A stretch of 64,000 nucleotides of DNA from Enoplolaimus lenunculus (lineage: Eukaryota; Nematoda; Enoplea; Enoplida; Thoracostomopsidae), in NCBI GenBank assembly GCA_030248215.1, contig JASANG010002748.1, positions 1 to 64,000 on the forward strand. Direction: 5' to 3'. Within the stretch, counting starts at the first letter, position 1, and each line of letters starts with the position of its first letter. The translations under genes were made by a program, and so were the position numbers. Positions 11,814 through 25,300 of the stretch are shown piece by piece. The notes beneath the pieces were generated by a model. That model had not been told where the DNA came from. It made no database searches and saw only the letters and a list, made by a program, of their open reading frames with translations.

Positions 11814-12890
11814 ATTGTTCAAACGGTACAACAATGCAGTACTTGTGGTGTGCTGCATGGTGATATTAAAGACGAAAATATTCTTATCAGTGCTGCAAAT
11901 GGCTAGCTTAAATTAATTGAATTTGGAGGTGGTGCAATACACAAAGAATCTGCGTACGCGGTTTTTCAGGGTAGGTAGAATATATATGGAGTTTAGGTAT
12001 ACGTTTCCCCAGTGTTTCAGGTTTTTAATATACTTTAGAAATGATAGGTTAATCTCAACACGGAAACGTAAAATAAAAATCCAATTGCCACGCTGCCCAC
12101 AATACGTATGAGGGGCGTTTCCGCTTTGTATAGATTGTGGTTGTCTGTCGTAGGGTACCTGCTATTCAGGCCAATTGGTCAATCTGCTATTTTCAATTTG
12201 GCCTAGGGTAAATAAAACTGCTGTAAAAACTTTCTGATTTTTATAATTTAATTTGGACAGACCCAACACCAATCAACGTTTTATCACTGTTGTTTTGCAG
12301 CATCTTATCGCTTTATTTGGCCTAATCTAATGTTTTCTCAGAATAGCAGATTGGTCTAGGCCAATTGGCCAAAATACCAGATTGGCCTTCGACATATCTA
12401 CAAAAAATTTTGACTTTTTACGCTTATAGGGACAGCTTTTCAACACGTAGCAAACGTCACACTCTAACATTTACGATTTTTATTTTTAGGAACTCGTGTA
12501 TACTGCCCACCAGAGTGGATTACGGGTAAACAATATTTTGGATAACCTGCTACCGTGTGGTCGTTAGGTACGTTTTCGATGCTTTTTATAGCAGTGGTTT
12601 TATATTCATAAGTTCCTTTTCAATACATACCTTTTTAATATCAACTTAATATTGCTAAATCATGTCTGTTTCCCGTTTTTAGGCATTTTACTATATGTTA
12701 TGGTATGTGGAGGTGTACCTTTTGTATGCGATAGAGATAAGACAAACCTGTCGAAAGGTAGCTCGGAACTTTGTGATACATTTTTTGCGACCTTGTCTCA
12801 ACGTGGTCGTGTTATGGTTTGATATGGTTTTAGTTTTTATCGTACATAGTATTTTTGAGTTCCGTTTAACCCTTCGGCTTCAGTGGTAAG
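11814..12890 (+). pseudogene. Pim-family serine/threonine kinase pseudogene, introns retained
   Basis: Three pieces of a Pim-type kinase catalytic core lie in order with intact splice sites. Piece 1 (11814-11970): IVQTVQQCSTCGVLHGD, catalytic loop HGDIKDENILI (HRD changed to HGD) and LIEFGGGAIHK (DFG changed to EFG). Piece 2 (12490-12567): GTRVYCPPEWITGKQYFG and ATVWSL. Piece 3 (from 12683): GILLYVMVCGGVPFV, then divergence. Joins are phase 1 in both places. Two in-frame stops (TAG in the segment before LKLIEFG, TAA after GKQYFG) plus loss of frame in piece 3 show it is dead. Both HGD and EFG changes would also impair catalysis. Kept introns mean DNA duplication, not retrocopying. No N-lobe seen upstream. 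Confidence 0.82.
12166..12388. mobile_element. Inverted-repeat element in the first intron of the Pim pseudogene
   Basis: GGCCAATTGGTCAATCTGCT on the left is inverted as TAGCAGATTGGTCTAGGCC and CCAATTGGCC on the right, around about 150 bp. Explains why this pseudogene intron is 519 bp while the other is 115 bp. Confidence 0.65.
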
Positions 12891-13403
12891 TATGTGTCAA
12901 GTCTACCTGCAACTGCCGATGTGTGAAATATGAAAAATAAATAGCATACGTTTTTAAGAATTCAAAGATTTAATTCGAGTATGGCTGTCATTGAAACCCA
13001 ACGACCGTCCAGCATTTTAAACATTGAACACTCATCCATGGATCAAAGTCGCCAAATTGCAAACGAAATGCACAAAAAATGAAGAAACATAGTCATAAGG
13101 TGGATATGCTTTTGGAACGTGCAACACATATGTGGCGTCTGCCTAATTCCAAATAGGCTAGCCCGGTGCGGAATTTTACAACTTGGGCTGGTCCACGGTG
13201 TTTTCTTTCTCTGCTACAAGTGCACGCCTTGTGATTAACTCAAATATATACCTAGCTGATGCAAATTATATACTGTTTTCTGATTGACTAAAAGTGTCGC
13301 TACCTGTTGGCTATCAAACAGTTTGTTATAACGAGCAGTTTTTAGACAAATTCCGATTTGAACTAGCCCAGTTTGGAATTGGGATGAATACGACTAGTAG
13401 ATC

Positions 13404-13528
13404 GAATCTACGACAATTCGTCGCGCGACAACTTGTCATCCAACAGCGTCCTCAATCTGCATAGTGCTATGCCTAAGCCTAGCATGATGAAATTTAGAGA
13501 GTGGGTCAACGAATTGTCGTGATACCAC
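13404..13528. mobile_element. MITE with ACGACAATTCGTCG ends, family 5, copy 1
   Basis: Left CTACGACAATTCGTCGCGCG, right CAACGAATTGTCGTGATACC, 125 bp, with CCTAAGCCTAGC inside. The ends are inverted and each contains its own small palindrome. Confidence 0.75.
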
Positions 13529-14627
13529 ATAGATCGCCAACGCGATTCTGTCAAAGAAAACTTTAAGTTAATAAAACTAAATTTCAAGTAGCAATGAATT
13601 GCCGTTCGAAACTAAAGCGTACCACAGTAGTTATCAATAAAAATAGCGCCGCAGCAACAAATTCCATATGATACACGTAAAACATGCAGTACTGAAATTC
13701 TCAACTTATTGCTGCGAACAGTAATATTGAAACCAAATGTTTGAATCCTGAATGCAATCTATTCAGATTTAAAAATGTTGTAAAACCGAAAGAAAACTAA
13801 CCATTCTCAATGTTATGTAGATGAAAATAATCAATTTGTGACTGATAATTGTTACAAACACGAGAATTTTAACGTTAAAAGTGGTGTTTTTCCGGAACTC
13901 TCTAATTAAGTGTAAAAAATGATTGTTGAGATGCTTTCACAATTATAGCTTTTCGCACTTTCAGAACTGTTATAATGATATCATAAAACATAATTAGCTA
14001 AAATTTCAAACAATCCCCATTGTCATGACAAATTTTAGTATTAACCAGGGCGAAACCAATGTGAGGCAAAGTTTCAATCGTATTCGGCTCATTTTTGATG
14101 ATTGTACAAAACGCAAAACTTGATAATTTTTATAACCAAGGCACAAAATATTAAAATTTGGCTTCTTCACTAAAGCCAACATGAAATTTTGCTAAGCCGT
14201 GTACAAAACATAAAATCGCATATGCAGCTGAAACCTTATAATTTTAATTACAATAAACCGTAAATAAAAGTCGAACATTAAAGTTGTCTTGTTGCCCCAA
14301 AAGCAACATAGCAGTACCAAAACTTCGAAACCGCTAACTCCAAACACTTGTCTCGTTTCCAAAAACGGGTTTCATCAAGTCGCTGTGTTCCTGAATTAAA
14401 TTTTAAAGTTTAGATTTAATCTGGATTTTAGCTGGAAACGCACAATGCGTTGTATAATTAATCTTATCATAAACCTTAGAAATATACCCTAGTCTATGCT
14501 GCTGAGAATACGTGGAGCTTGGCTTGTGCAGACAGATTAATGTAAATTGAGTCGTTGCGTAATTAAGCTTGACAAAAGCAAAAGAAATATACCCTAGTCG
14601 GCTTTGGCATAATTGGAACCAAATTTA

Positions 14628-14690
14628 GGTTACGGTAGATGACTCCGCGCGGATTGGTGTCCCAATCCCTTCCTATATACTACTCCAGTT
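14628..14690 (-). repeat. Inverted dispersed repeat, copy 2
   Basis: Reverse complement of 8510-8572 (GGTTACGGTAGATGACTCCG, CGGATTGGTGTCCCAATCCC), 18 bp before family 1 MITE copy A. Confidence 0.75.
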
Positions 14691-14707
14691 TATTGCCGGT
14701 TGGCCTA

Positions 14708-15098
14708 CTGTAGTGACCCGAATAAGAGGGGTCCCCGTTTTGAGTCCCAGTCAATAGGAGTCCGTAAGCGGTTAGAGTCCCTAAACCCTAATTAGAGTCC
14801 ATAAATGTCAATTATCCCTAATTCTATACTGCCCAAAAATATAACACACAGGTACAAACTACCCGCATCAATTTTATTAAATAATCCAGAAAACAACGTA
14901 CATGGCAACCAACTAAAATGCTGCGGAAGATCAGACCTGCCTAAAAGAGAGAATGACATAAGAAATGGGTGTTAGGTTCAACTAACAAAAGGTGGTGGAG
15001 GGCGGGTTAAAAATAAATAACAGTCCGTAACTGAATAACAGCGGGTACCCTCTGTAGGGAAATAAATATCAGTCCCCCTCTTATTTGGGTTACTACAG
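14708..15098. mobile_element. TA-flanked MITE, family 1, copy A
   Basis: Terminal inverted repeats CTGTAGTGACCCGAATAAG / its complement, ending CTACAG and flanked by TA on both sides. About 390 bp, non-coding. Inside is a run of near-repeats around GAGTCC / GACTCT plus the block ATCCGGTATTGC (in other copies). A TA target duplication suggests mobilisation by a Tc1/mariner-type transposase. Six further copies are in the window. Confidence 0.85.
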
Positions 15099-15531
15099 TA
15101 GGTTTAAGTCACAAAAAGTCTATAGCAACTGAACAAGGTGCAACTGGAGGTGGAGAATGCCCATGTTGTTAAAACTTAGACTTTAAGTGTTTTAAAAAAT
15201 CCCGCAAGTAAAACTTTAAAAGTAATAAATAGGGGGTTCTGGTCCAAAATGCATCGGAAGTGTTATCAATAGTTTGCAAAAATACCACAGTTGGAACTGT
15301 TAGCAACAGTTTGCACGAAATGTAATAGTTGGAACTGCTACAAAATTTGGAACTGTTACCAACACTTGACACAAAATGCAAGAGTTGGAACTGCGGCCAA
15401 CAATTTGCACAATTTGCAATTGTCCGAACTGTTACAAAAGACCCTTAGTACAGTTGCGACAAAATGAACTCGCTGAAACTGGATTATTCTGTAGCTACTC
15501 GTGAAAAACGCACATGAAGCATCGGGTTAGT

Positions 15532-15630
15532 CGAATTTGACTCTGGTGTAGTCAAATTTTGACTCAGTTTGTGTAGTCCGGAAAAGCCTATTTCGGAGAG
15601 AGTCAATTTGACTCATCATTTTTTGCAGTG
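15532..15630. mobile_element. Family 3 MITE, one arm
   Basis: Carries the right arm only (TTGTGTAGTCCGG, GCCTATTTCGGAGAGAGTC, CATTTTTTGCAGTG). The other arm is absent. Confidence 0.8.
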
Positions 15631-18095
15631 TCGGATATCGATTTTATCCAAATTTTAGGCAGGTAAAGAAACACAAATCTTGACCAGCACTTTGGAAATC
15701 TTTATCCGCGTATATACCCACGTCAAAAACTACTTACTCGGCCCGTGCCTACTCGCGTGAACCTGCGGGTCGCGTGCAACTCTGATTCAAATATTGTATC
15801 GCTAGAAATGACAATATTATAAAGCAATGCTTACCGTTTCTGACTGCTAGGGTATTTGTCTAGAATAGAGCATAGAAAAGTCTTCAAGATTAACTAGGTA
15901 CAAGCTGAAATTTTGCCAAAGATTTCTATGGCTATCCACCTCTATAGCTATACATTGATTTCGCGCATATGAACGTAGTTGCAAATAACTGAAACTACGA
16001 ATTTCTTAACTTGTGGCTCTAGCATTGGTTCTTTCGATAGTTTATTGGTAATAAATGTGCGGCACTACTGTAGTTTCTTACTCACAGTGGAAGAGTTTCC
16101 CCCGGAAGACAATAGGTATTCTTTGTATACCCAATTCACTCATTCAGAAGCGGTCTTTTTACTGCTACGCCAGACCAATCGAAAAGTGCGATGAGAGACC
16201 CGAATTTGTCAACACTGTAGACACTTAAGCAAAAGTCATACTTACCAAATTGACCGATATTGTCTCCAAAATGATCGTCCAAATATTTGCTTGGTTCTTC
16301 AGTTGATTGATTCCTTAAATTCATTTTTCATTGCTTGCGTTGAAATTATTTTGTTGGGTAAGGTATGTCTCGTGCTCTGCTCTTAATTCAGGTTTAGGTT
16401 AAAACTTAGTTCATTTCTTAGTTAACAGACACCTATCGTAAGGGTGAATCAGGGGCAGCCATCGCTTCTCCAATAAACAACACGAAACTAAAAATTAAGG
16501 AATACATCAATTTCGCGTAAGACTTTCTGCTCGTCTCGCTGGTAAATGATACAAAACTGTTTTGTTTCGAATCATTGTCATTTGCCTTGACTATCTCCGG
16601 CGTAGAATTCTGGTAGGCGCCAGCAGAATGTCAATAACGCTATTTAATACTGCTGGTTCTCTCAAATGTTTACTAGACGGCTATCGACGTTCCAGTTGCA
16701 TTAACACTGTTCCCCGCATTCACGCAATCACAATATCAATTTCGCGTAAGACTTTCTGCTCGTCTCGCTGGTAAATGATACAAAACTGTTTTGTTTCGAA
16801 TCATTGTCATTTGCCTTGACTATCTCCGGCGTAGAATTCTGGTAGGCGCCAGCAGAATGTCAATAACGCTATTTAATACTGCTGGTTCTCTCAAATGTTT
16901 ACTAGACGGCTATCGACGTTCCAGTTGCATTAACACTGTTCCCCGCATTCACGCAATCACAATAACTTACAACATTTTCTGAGTCATAACACCTGAAACA
17001 AGGATCAGCCAATATTACCGTTTCACACTACAGGTGTAAGTCTCAATTTCAAATTTGGCGCCTTTACATGGAGGGTTTTTGGTACACAGTTGGGGACTTT
17101 AGCCGCAGTACATGCATTTGATCTCTTAAATTAGCTGTCCAAAAATAGTTGTGCCAAACTATCGGATGTTTGAAAATGAAAATTTTGCTGTTTGAACACA
17201 GAATATGTACGAAATGCTGTGAACAAAGCAGCGATAACAACTCCAAATCATTCAGAGATACAGACTACTAAAAAACTCTGATTATTAATACTGACAGATG
17301 ATTGATAAGTAGCCTGAACATACCATGTCCGTATTCAGAATAAATACTCTTCAATGGTCTTTTCTCCTAGAAAAAAATTACATTAAACATTCTTGCACAA
17401 CTTCCACTTCCACAGTACCATATATACCATTTTTGTTTTGTGTTCAGAAAAAAGTTGGCTAATTTATTAATAAATTGATATTTAATAGCATTTTTGTGTG
17501 GAAATAAATATGATTGCTCAAACTTTAACTGACGCATATGTTCGAAGACACTTGTTTACTTTTGGCCCACAAAAAGTTCTCACACATTAACAAGAATAAA
17601 TGTCTAGACTTACGTTTAGATTCAGTTAAATGAACCCTCGATTAGCTTCATATATGTTACCAGAAATTGAATAACATATTAAGAGCATGTTTTAAACATA
17701 AATTAATACGTCCACTTACTGATCGTTCCGCCTGTTTCTCACTCTCAGTCATGAGCGTTTCCCTCGCAGTGAACAAATCTTTTCGACCGCTGGTCACTTC
17801 TTGTATTGGAGCTGCTAAAAAGAAGAAAAATTACTATGTAGGTTACCGAAAAAAATTAGGTATATGTTTTAAAAGTCATTTATGTTACGTAGCTACTGTT
17901 TAGTTCCAGCGGCGTACCGTTTTTTCCTCGGGACTCAAGTAGAATTAGCTTAAGGTTTAGACTAAAGATGATGACGACTGACATTAATTTTTATGAAAAG
18001 TATAGCGCCAGCATAACTCTCGCAAACAAGCAACGTTCAAAATGCACAAAGGCGGTTCATCGTATCATTGAATTCGATGATATTCGGAGTTTTGA
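15631..18095. other. Stretch downstream of the LIM gene
   Basis: Contains the 229-bp tandem duplication and otherwise unremarkable AT-rich sequence. The frame at 17667-17903 has no domain I recognise. No clear poly(A) signal for the LIM gene is visible within the first few hundred bases after its stop. Confidence 0.5.
16507..16964. repeat. Perfect 229-bp tandem duplication
   Basis: Two adjacent copies with period 229 bp (16506-16734 and 16735-16963), starting ATCAATTTCGCGTAAGAC and ending TTCACGCAATCACAAT. I see no difference between them; both carry the same 58-codon chance frame. Recent duplication, or an assembly error. Confidence 0.9.
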
Positions 18096-19345
18096 CTAAC
18101 TTCTGTCACCAATGAAAGTTGACAACGGTTGCGTTTTAAGTTTTTCTGATCTCTGAGTTCCGTCGTACAAAGATTTTTGAGTCTCTGTCGCATTGAGTGC
18201 ATCCTTTGAAACTTCAGCTGTTACTGTATCTTTAGATTGTTCAATTGTAAGATGATCTGGTATGAATGCAGGCGGTTGTGATCGCTGAAGCTCATACTCT
18301 GTTTGTAATTTTTCGGCGTCTTTTCGCGATAGCTGACCGTGCTGCTCACAGAGTACAGTTTTACCTCGAATTTTGAATTCTAAAGCACGACTTCAAATTG
18401 AATATTTATACTATATAACTGTTTTACAGCCACAGTAACGTGTTGCGAAAAACTTCAAATCGTATGATAGATTCATTCAAAATTTATTTAAATCACCAGT
18501 GTGCATGGAACAAAAGTTGTTCGCTCCAGGTGGGGATGAGGAATCTATTCCTCTGAGGAAATGTTGAGAAAAATTTCTAATGTCAGAAGTTAAAACAAAA
18601 TTTTCGGCCAAACCTTTGATCCCTCCACAGAGAAATCCTATATTCTTTAACGCCGTCACGTAAATAAAATGTTGTGGTTATAGCAATGCCAAACCTTCAG
18701 CGAATTCTATCCGCGCCAAATTTACTTCACGCATACCGCTTTGAAGGAGCAAAATTGTTGAATTTGAATATATAACGCAACAAAAATGAAGACAAAATAT
18801 GATCATTGGATTACAAAATTCAGACTGGTACAATGAGTGCTGCATACTTCGGCCGCGAGATAAATTTATTTGCTTCCAAATTTAAAACCAATATTAGTAC
18901 TGGTGAAAATGCCCTTTGAAAAATTTAATCAAAACATTACTGCTTTTGGCCAAACCCTGCTTAAAGAGTATGAGGTGTTATACTTTGTAGGTATTCCAAT
19001 TGCTTCGAGTACTGCCTGCATGGCTGCAAACAATATTTGATAGAAATACAAACTATTACTGAGTATTGACTTTGGTTCAATCCCTCATACTTTGTTCGCC
19101 GGCAATTGGTTTTCCACAACAACGACACTTTGCACATTTAAAATGTATATGCATTCCAGATACGATCGAAGAATCATCTGTTATGCCACCAGCGCACACT
19201 GGACATGGATCGTTGGTACGATCTTTCCCGGTTTTTGCTGAAGATGTTTTTGCTCGGCGAATGATTTTCTCTACCGGCTGTTTAGAAGCCTGTTCAATAC
19301 GAGCGGACAGCGTTCGTGAGACTTCATCCGCAGAGAATGGTCCCT
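18096..19345 (-). CDS. LIM protein exons 10-11: LIM domain and C-terminal tail
   Basis: Exon 10 reads GPFSADEVSRTLSARIEQ, a basic stretch, then CPVCAGGITDDSS and HFKCAKCRCCGKP. Exon 11, joined in phase 1, supplies FKIRGKTVLCEQH. Together the zinc ligands are C-x2-C-x16-H-x2-C-x2-C-x2-C-x18-C-x2-H, a complete LIM double finger within the family's spacing rules. The domain is split by an intron of about 710 bp. After it come about 70 polar residues (QLSRKDAEKLQTEYELQRSQ onward) and a TAG at 18096-18098. Confidence 0.88.
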
Positions 19346-22300
19346 CTGAAACGTACATGCGTAGTGACGCTCACTGTTGGACAAAATTGTAAACAAGTAA
19401 ATACTAAGGTTGTTTTAGGCTGCGCGTTTTTGATAAAAATTTCCCACGATGCATCCATCCACTGAGGACGAGAAAGGCACTGTCCCTTCGAACACTTGCT
19501 TGCTGTAACTTAGAATTTTTTCGACAACATTGAATGAATTAAGAATATGCTCAGAATAATTTCATCACTTTTTCTATAACCTTGTGGGCCCCGCTCCTAA
19601 TATGTTCTTAGTCGTAGGAGCAAAAATTTCCAAACAGTATATATACTGTGATAGAACAAAAATACGCGATGAGAAAAGTGAAATGTAACATTTTAAACAA
19701 ATTAAAATGAATTTCGATGGTCAAAATAACTTTGTTTGGAAAGGTATATAAAACCATGCGCTGTTCAATTAAAAATTCTAAAAGCTTGTAGATGATTGAT
19801 ATTTTAATACAACGCTTGTAATTGCCGTTTTATTGCGGGGTTTAGGATGTTTTTCACTTTGATCAGTCGACTGTTCTGATTTGACGGTCATCTCGTTCTG
19901 CGTAATTTGCATTCGAACTGCCAGTAAGCACTTGCTTTGAATTAAGGAACTTATAATCAGAGTCGAGGCTAGGCATCGAAAGATCCCCTTGGTGTCCATC
20001 ATTGTGGCACCTCATAAAGTCAAATGATGACCCTATTGGATTGGATCCGCCCGAACGCTTATGATTCACCGAGACTCCGTGCAGTAGACCCTGCTCAAAA
20101 TGTACCCTAGACAAAATGCAGTGTTTAAGTTCGTTGAAAAAATTTGCGTTGTGCTACAGATTTGATGTTTTTAAAGTTTCTGATCGGAATTTGGTTTGAT
20201 TTTTACGAGTGCCTTTAAACTTTCGTTGATATACATCAGTATGAGGTCCTATAGAAAGGGCCGATACCTCCCATTATGGGGGAAACCAAGGGAGCTAACC
20301 TCGGCACAGTTTACAATCCTGTGGTTGGTTTATTATATGAAAGTTTTTTTATGATGAACATGGAATTGAGCACGCCTATAGTTAAGCTTTTGACTATTAT
20401 ATATGTCGCATTTAAATTAAAAATTGGCTTATAGTTCTGTTTCTGGGACAGAATTGCGGTTTTCGAAGGATGTTTATGTTGTATTTCCGTTTACAGAATT
20501 AAATCAGTCTATGTGTTACAAATACTTGATATCTACTGGAAAATGAAAAATATGGCAACGAGCTAAACTAAACTTGACTGCGAAACGATATGTAGTTTTA
20601 ACTCTGTAAAGCTGGTTGGAGTTCTATTAAAATTCTTACGAAATATTTGTGTGTAGTTTTTCGTTAAATTGAAACAAGTATCAGTTTTACTTTACCTTTT
20701 GACTTCAGAGTAGCCAGTGTCGCGTCTTTTGTAAAACGATCGATTTTGTTTTCGTCCAACATTTTCTTCAGTATGGATTCAATGTCCGACAGATGCAGCA
20801 TTCTATCTTTGTTCAAAAATTCAAAAACCTAAAAATACAACAAGCGCCAGCGAACTAGATTTAGTTCCATGTGAACATTTACTTCTGCAGTAAACGCGTG
20901 CTACACTAAATTCACCCTTTTTTCAGAATTCAGTAAACTTCTGACAACTGAGGCCAAAATCGTTTTAGGCTTGAAAATCATTGCTTAAATTTTAAGGTTA
21001 GCTTCAGCTTGGCTGAGGGTTTGTCGAAATCATTGTTACTTTTTCAGTATAAAGTTTTATCAAGTTTCGTAAAAGTAGTGTTTTCAAATATTATTGAACG
21101 AGATTTGATTTGCAGCTCATGTGATTTGGTCGTAAACTTTGTCAAAGAAATTTTTGTCAGTATTTTACCGATACCAATAGTTATTCTTTAGATATGTGTG
21201 GTGTGCGCGAAGCGGCAGAAAACAAGGACACAATTCGCAATTGGTAACTTAATTCATAAGGGAACCCAGTACATACCAGCAAGCAGTAATTACAAAATTT
21301 GAGGCTCTAAAATTAGAAGTTACGGCCAATGTAAAGAACATGGGCGGAACAGTATTATAAGCATATTCTTAAGCCTAAGCCTAAGCCTAAGCCAAGAAAA
21401 AAATTAGTCTAAATCGTAAGCTTACTTCATTCTAGGTAGTCTTACAGAAAAACGGTCCGCCCCTGATCTTTACATGGGCCGAGTTACATTGGCCAAATCT
21501 CGTAACGACAGGCCTTGATTTGTTCGAATGGCAGCGTGTAATATATCAATGACACGCTGTTTGTCGCGATCTCTGCGCTGTTTTAGTTCATTTTCGAGAT
21601 TTTTGAGCAGCCTTTGAAGAATCTGTCGATCAGTACCAGCTTCTTTCATGGTCAGTCTCGCTTGTGCGCTTTTATCCTCAGCTTTCTGAGTTCATAAGAC
21701 GCAAAAAATGAAATTTTTAAAACTTGACATAAATAAAGCCGTATATATTTTTTAGGTATGCAAGCAAAAAGACCTTGGCTCAGAACTAAACAATTGAACA
21801 TTTTACTTTTCTGACCGCCCACGGGTAGAAACGACTAAAGCGGTAAAAATTTCATTGCCGGACACGCTGTTACCCGAGTTTGCCTTATTCGGCTGTTCAC
21901 CTGTGCGAATGCTTGCAGAAGGATCTAAAACATTGACAAGGAACCGGTCCAAAGCTTTCATGTACTCGATGTTGTAGCTTAACCCAACATTAAAGCAAGA
22001 CTCTCGCTGTGTTGACTTACACCAGTTTTATTTTGAAATGCATCGATTGCTTTGTCACTGAGAAAACTTTTTGCCAACACATCTGCAATGTCCGAGATGC
22101 CAGAAGATGTCGTTTGCCGTCTTGTTTGATTTGCAATATTCGCTGCAATTTGAGCTCGGATTATATCGTCACCAAGCTTTGATTGCTGCACAAAAAAAGC
22201 ATATATGTATATAGAACAAACTTTGATTGAAACCGTTTTTGCGGAAAGCATATACAATTCAGCGTTGTTAATGTTTTAGCAACAAATTTATATTTGAAAC

Positions 22301-25300
22301 AATTCTTGAAATTTGAACTGCGAATCCTAAGATGAAAAGAGTTTACTTTCACTGCTCAACCACAAATGTTTGACGCTCGATCTTAAAGGGGTGTCACAAT
22401 TTTTTACAATGTTGTGCATCGCATACGTCACGTATCTCAACTATTCTATGTACGTGGTTTGGAGAGAGTTGCTGATATTATACCCAATTTAGTAGAATGG
22501 GAACGTGGAAACAAAATTTCTAAGCAGTTATTAATTAGTCATTTTCACCGCTTGAAATCAGGGGCGTGACTTGGATATTGGACAGGACGTTTACATCTTG
22601 AAAAATTACGAATGGAAGATGTCTTCTGTTACCACTAGAAAGTTCCTAATAACCCCTTACAAAATTTTCAGAGAAGTTTTGACTCCTTTCCCCATCTGCC
22701 CAAGCCCTTGCCTGTAACAGCGTTGTTGAAGAAGATTCAAATTTTCGTCTGTCATCTAAAAGCGATTTTAAATCGACCGTCGAAGGTTGTTTCTGTTGTC
22801 CGTCTGGTTTTGTAATCAACGCCCGGAAGAGTTCTTCAAGTGTAACCGTCGGCTGTTCACCGAGGTAATTGCGGAAACGTTTGGTAATTGCATCAGCATC
22901 ATGCTGCCTAAAACTAAGTTGGTTCTGTAAATTGATCTGCAACAAAATAAATTTTTGGGTTTAGCGATGCTCAGGGAAAATATTGCTCACAAATGCGCGG
23001 TTTTGGTTTTTTAATGCCTCTCTTGTTCACAGTTGCTGAAGATCGTAATAAATTCTTTAGCAACTTTTCACGCCGCTTAATACCAACTTACGAAATGTCA
23101 CGATTGTCCAACAGGCGTTGAATAAGCTGCTCGACGAATTGAAACGGAATTCGTACATCAAACGCGAACGCAGTGATAATTCTGGAATATTCGTCCATGT
23201 CATAAAGTCGCCTCTGCGCCCATCCATTAACCAACAGTTGAGTAGCGTCACGTTTTCGAGCGTCTTTGATTGACTCCAGTGGAATAAGACTGAACTTTCT
23301 TGCAATCAGCTGTTCGTATTCGTCTTGATTAAATCCGGCAATGTTATCCAGTTTCAATGTGATTGATTCTTTTGTGCCTGCGGCGACGGCTTTTTCAAAG
23401 CATGGATGTAAATACAGTGCAACAAAATTACGTAACATCGATTGAACTTCAGCTGAACTGATCATGTCCGCTGGGGCGCTGCTTTTAAACTCTGCAGTCA
23501 AATTCTGGTCATGTGCCATGCGCTCTAATATGTGACTGAGAATTCGTGAAAGTAAATAATTTGGGTCCTGTTTGACAGATTCTTTTTCGTGGAATATATC
23601 CAAAATTGATTTCTGAAACGCAGAATGGTGTGGTTCTTAATTAAAATTTTTCATTTAACCAAATGATAAAATACAGATTATTCGTAAACTGCTTGCTTGA
23701 CTGGAGTTGGCGTGAGCACTATTACAACTTATTGTTGGCAGCAAGTTTACGACACTTCTTGTCTCCCGTATACTTCTGAAATATGGTGCAGTGAGGATCA
23801 CTTTTATTATTTGCAACTAAGAAATGTATAAAATAAGTTACTTGTTTATGTTTTCAGTGGTTTAATCACACTAAACGGTTTATATTGGAGGAACGAACCT
23901 TTATTATGTAAAACGGCATTATTTACTCACTAGTGTATATTCGTTTTCGTGCGAATACTTGGGGATACAGCTTAATCCTACTAAAGTGTCCTTTCGAAAT
24001 CCGGTGGGTGCAAGGAGCGTCAGCCATCTTGAACGAGCTTTTCGACAAAAACAACAAAATTAAATGGAAGAACTTTGTAGGAGGCGTTTATTTTGCTTTG
24101 TAAATGCCATATTTTGCTTGCGTGTGAGTTGAACTCATCGTTTGCTTGTAATATATACGATTATTTTTACCAAAGCAATGTCGACGTTAATTGTTAACCT
24201 TGCACGATGGTTAAAAATTGTTGCAATACCAGCAGTATATATATAATAATAGATTTGACACTTTTTAACATGCTTGCTTAAGGAAGTGCTAAAATCGTTT
24301 GAAATAGCCTGGTTTATTTTTGGCACTTCTTACCCTGTCATTGTACTGAGTAACGGATAAATCTTCAATGACTGTTTCTTCCTGAAAGTTAATGAAACTC
24401 AGACACGAAACGTATTCAGTTTCATTTGGAGGTATTTTGCAACAATCTACTTTTCATTGATTGAAACGCTGGTTATTTTGAGAAGTCGAGACAATACTCG
24501 CTGTAGACAAACATCGCACTGACTTCGGCTGTCAGAAACATTATGGTTTGATAAAATATCTTGCTTAACTTCTAAGTTTGTACACTTGCCCCACATTTAA
24601 GGTTAAGGCACAGGACTTGAGTGTGGATCAGGTTAAAGGTTTTGATCAAAGTTCATGCAAAGGTTTACGCTTAGGTTTGTAGGCAAGCGTTTCCCGAAGC
24701 CTAAACCTAAACCTTAAGTTCTATTCATGCGTGCAAGTTTTTGCAGCTTGAACTCGCAGCTGCAACTTGCACAACATACTTGCATTTGTAAGTATTTGCA
24801 AGAAAACGTCATTTATGTTCTGAATGTTGCGATATAACAATTGCAGACGAGCGCACTATTAAATGTCAAGCATAATCTGTAAACAGTCAGTTCCAAATGA
24901 CGACGAATTAATTCGACTTGCAAGGCTAATAATATCTTTGAAGTATTTTTTGCGTATGCAGCTGCAACTTTTTTGAATGAATTTTTGAAATAACTTGCAG
25001 CTGCAAGTGTCAGGTGGAAGAAACATTCACGTGTGAAGAAATAAAGTTTTGAAGTAACTAGGCGTAAGATTAACCTTCTGTTTAAGCTCATGATTAGGCT
25101 TAGTTTTGGGCTTAGGCTCCGTGATCTAGGGTTTGGCTGGCCGGGGAAATGAGCATAAGACCATTTTTTTGGCGTTTCCGTAGCATAAAAGTAAACTTAG
25201 TTAAAAGGCCAAACGCAGAAATGGCTTCCATTGCTTACATAGTCAACTTGTACACCTTGGTCCATTCCGCGCACCATCGCTGAAACTTGTAGACCAGTTT

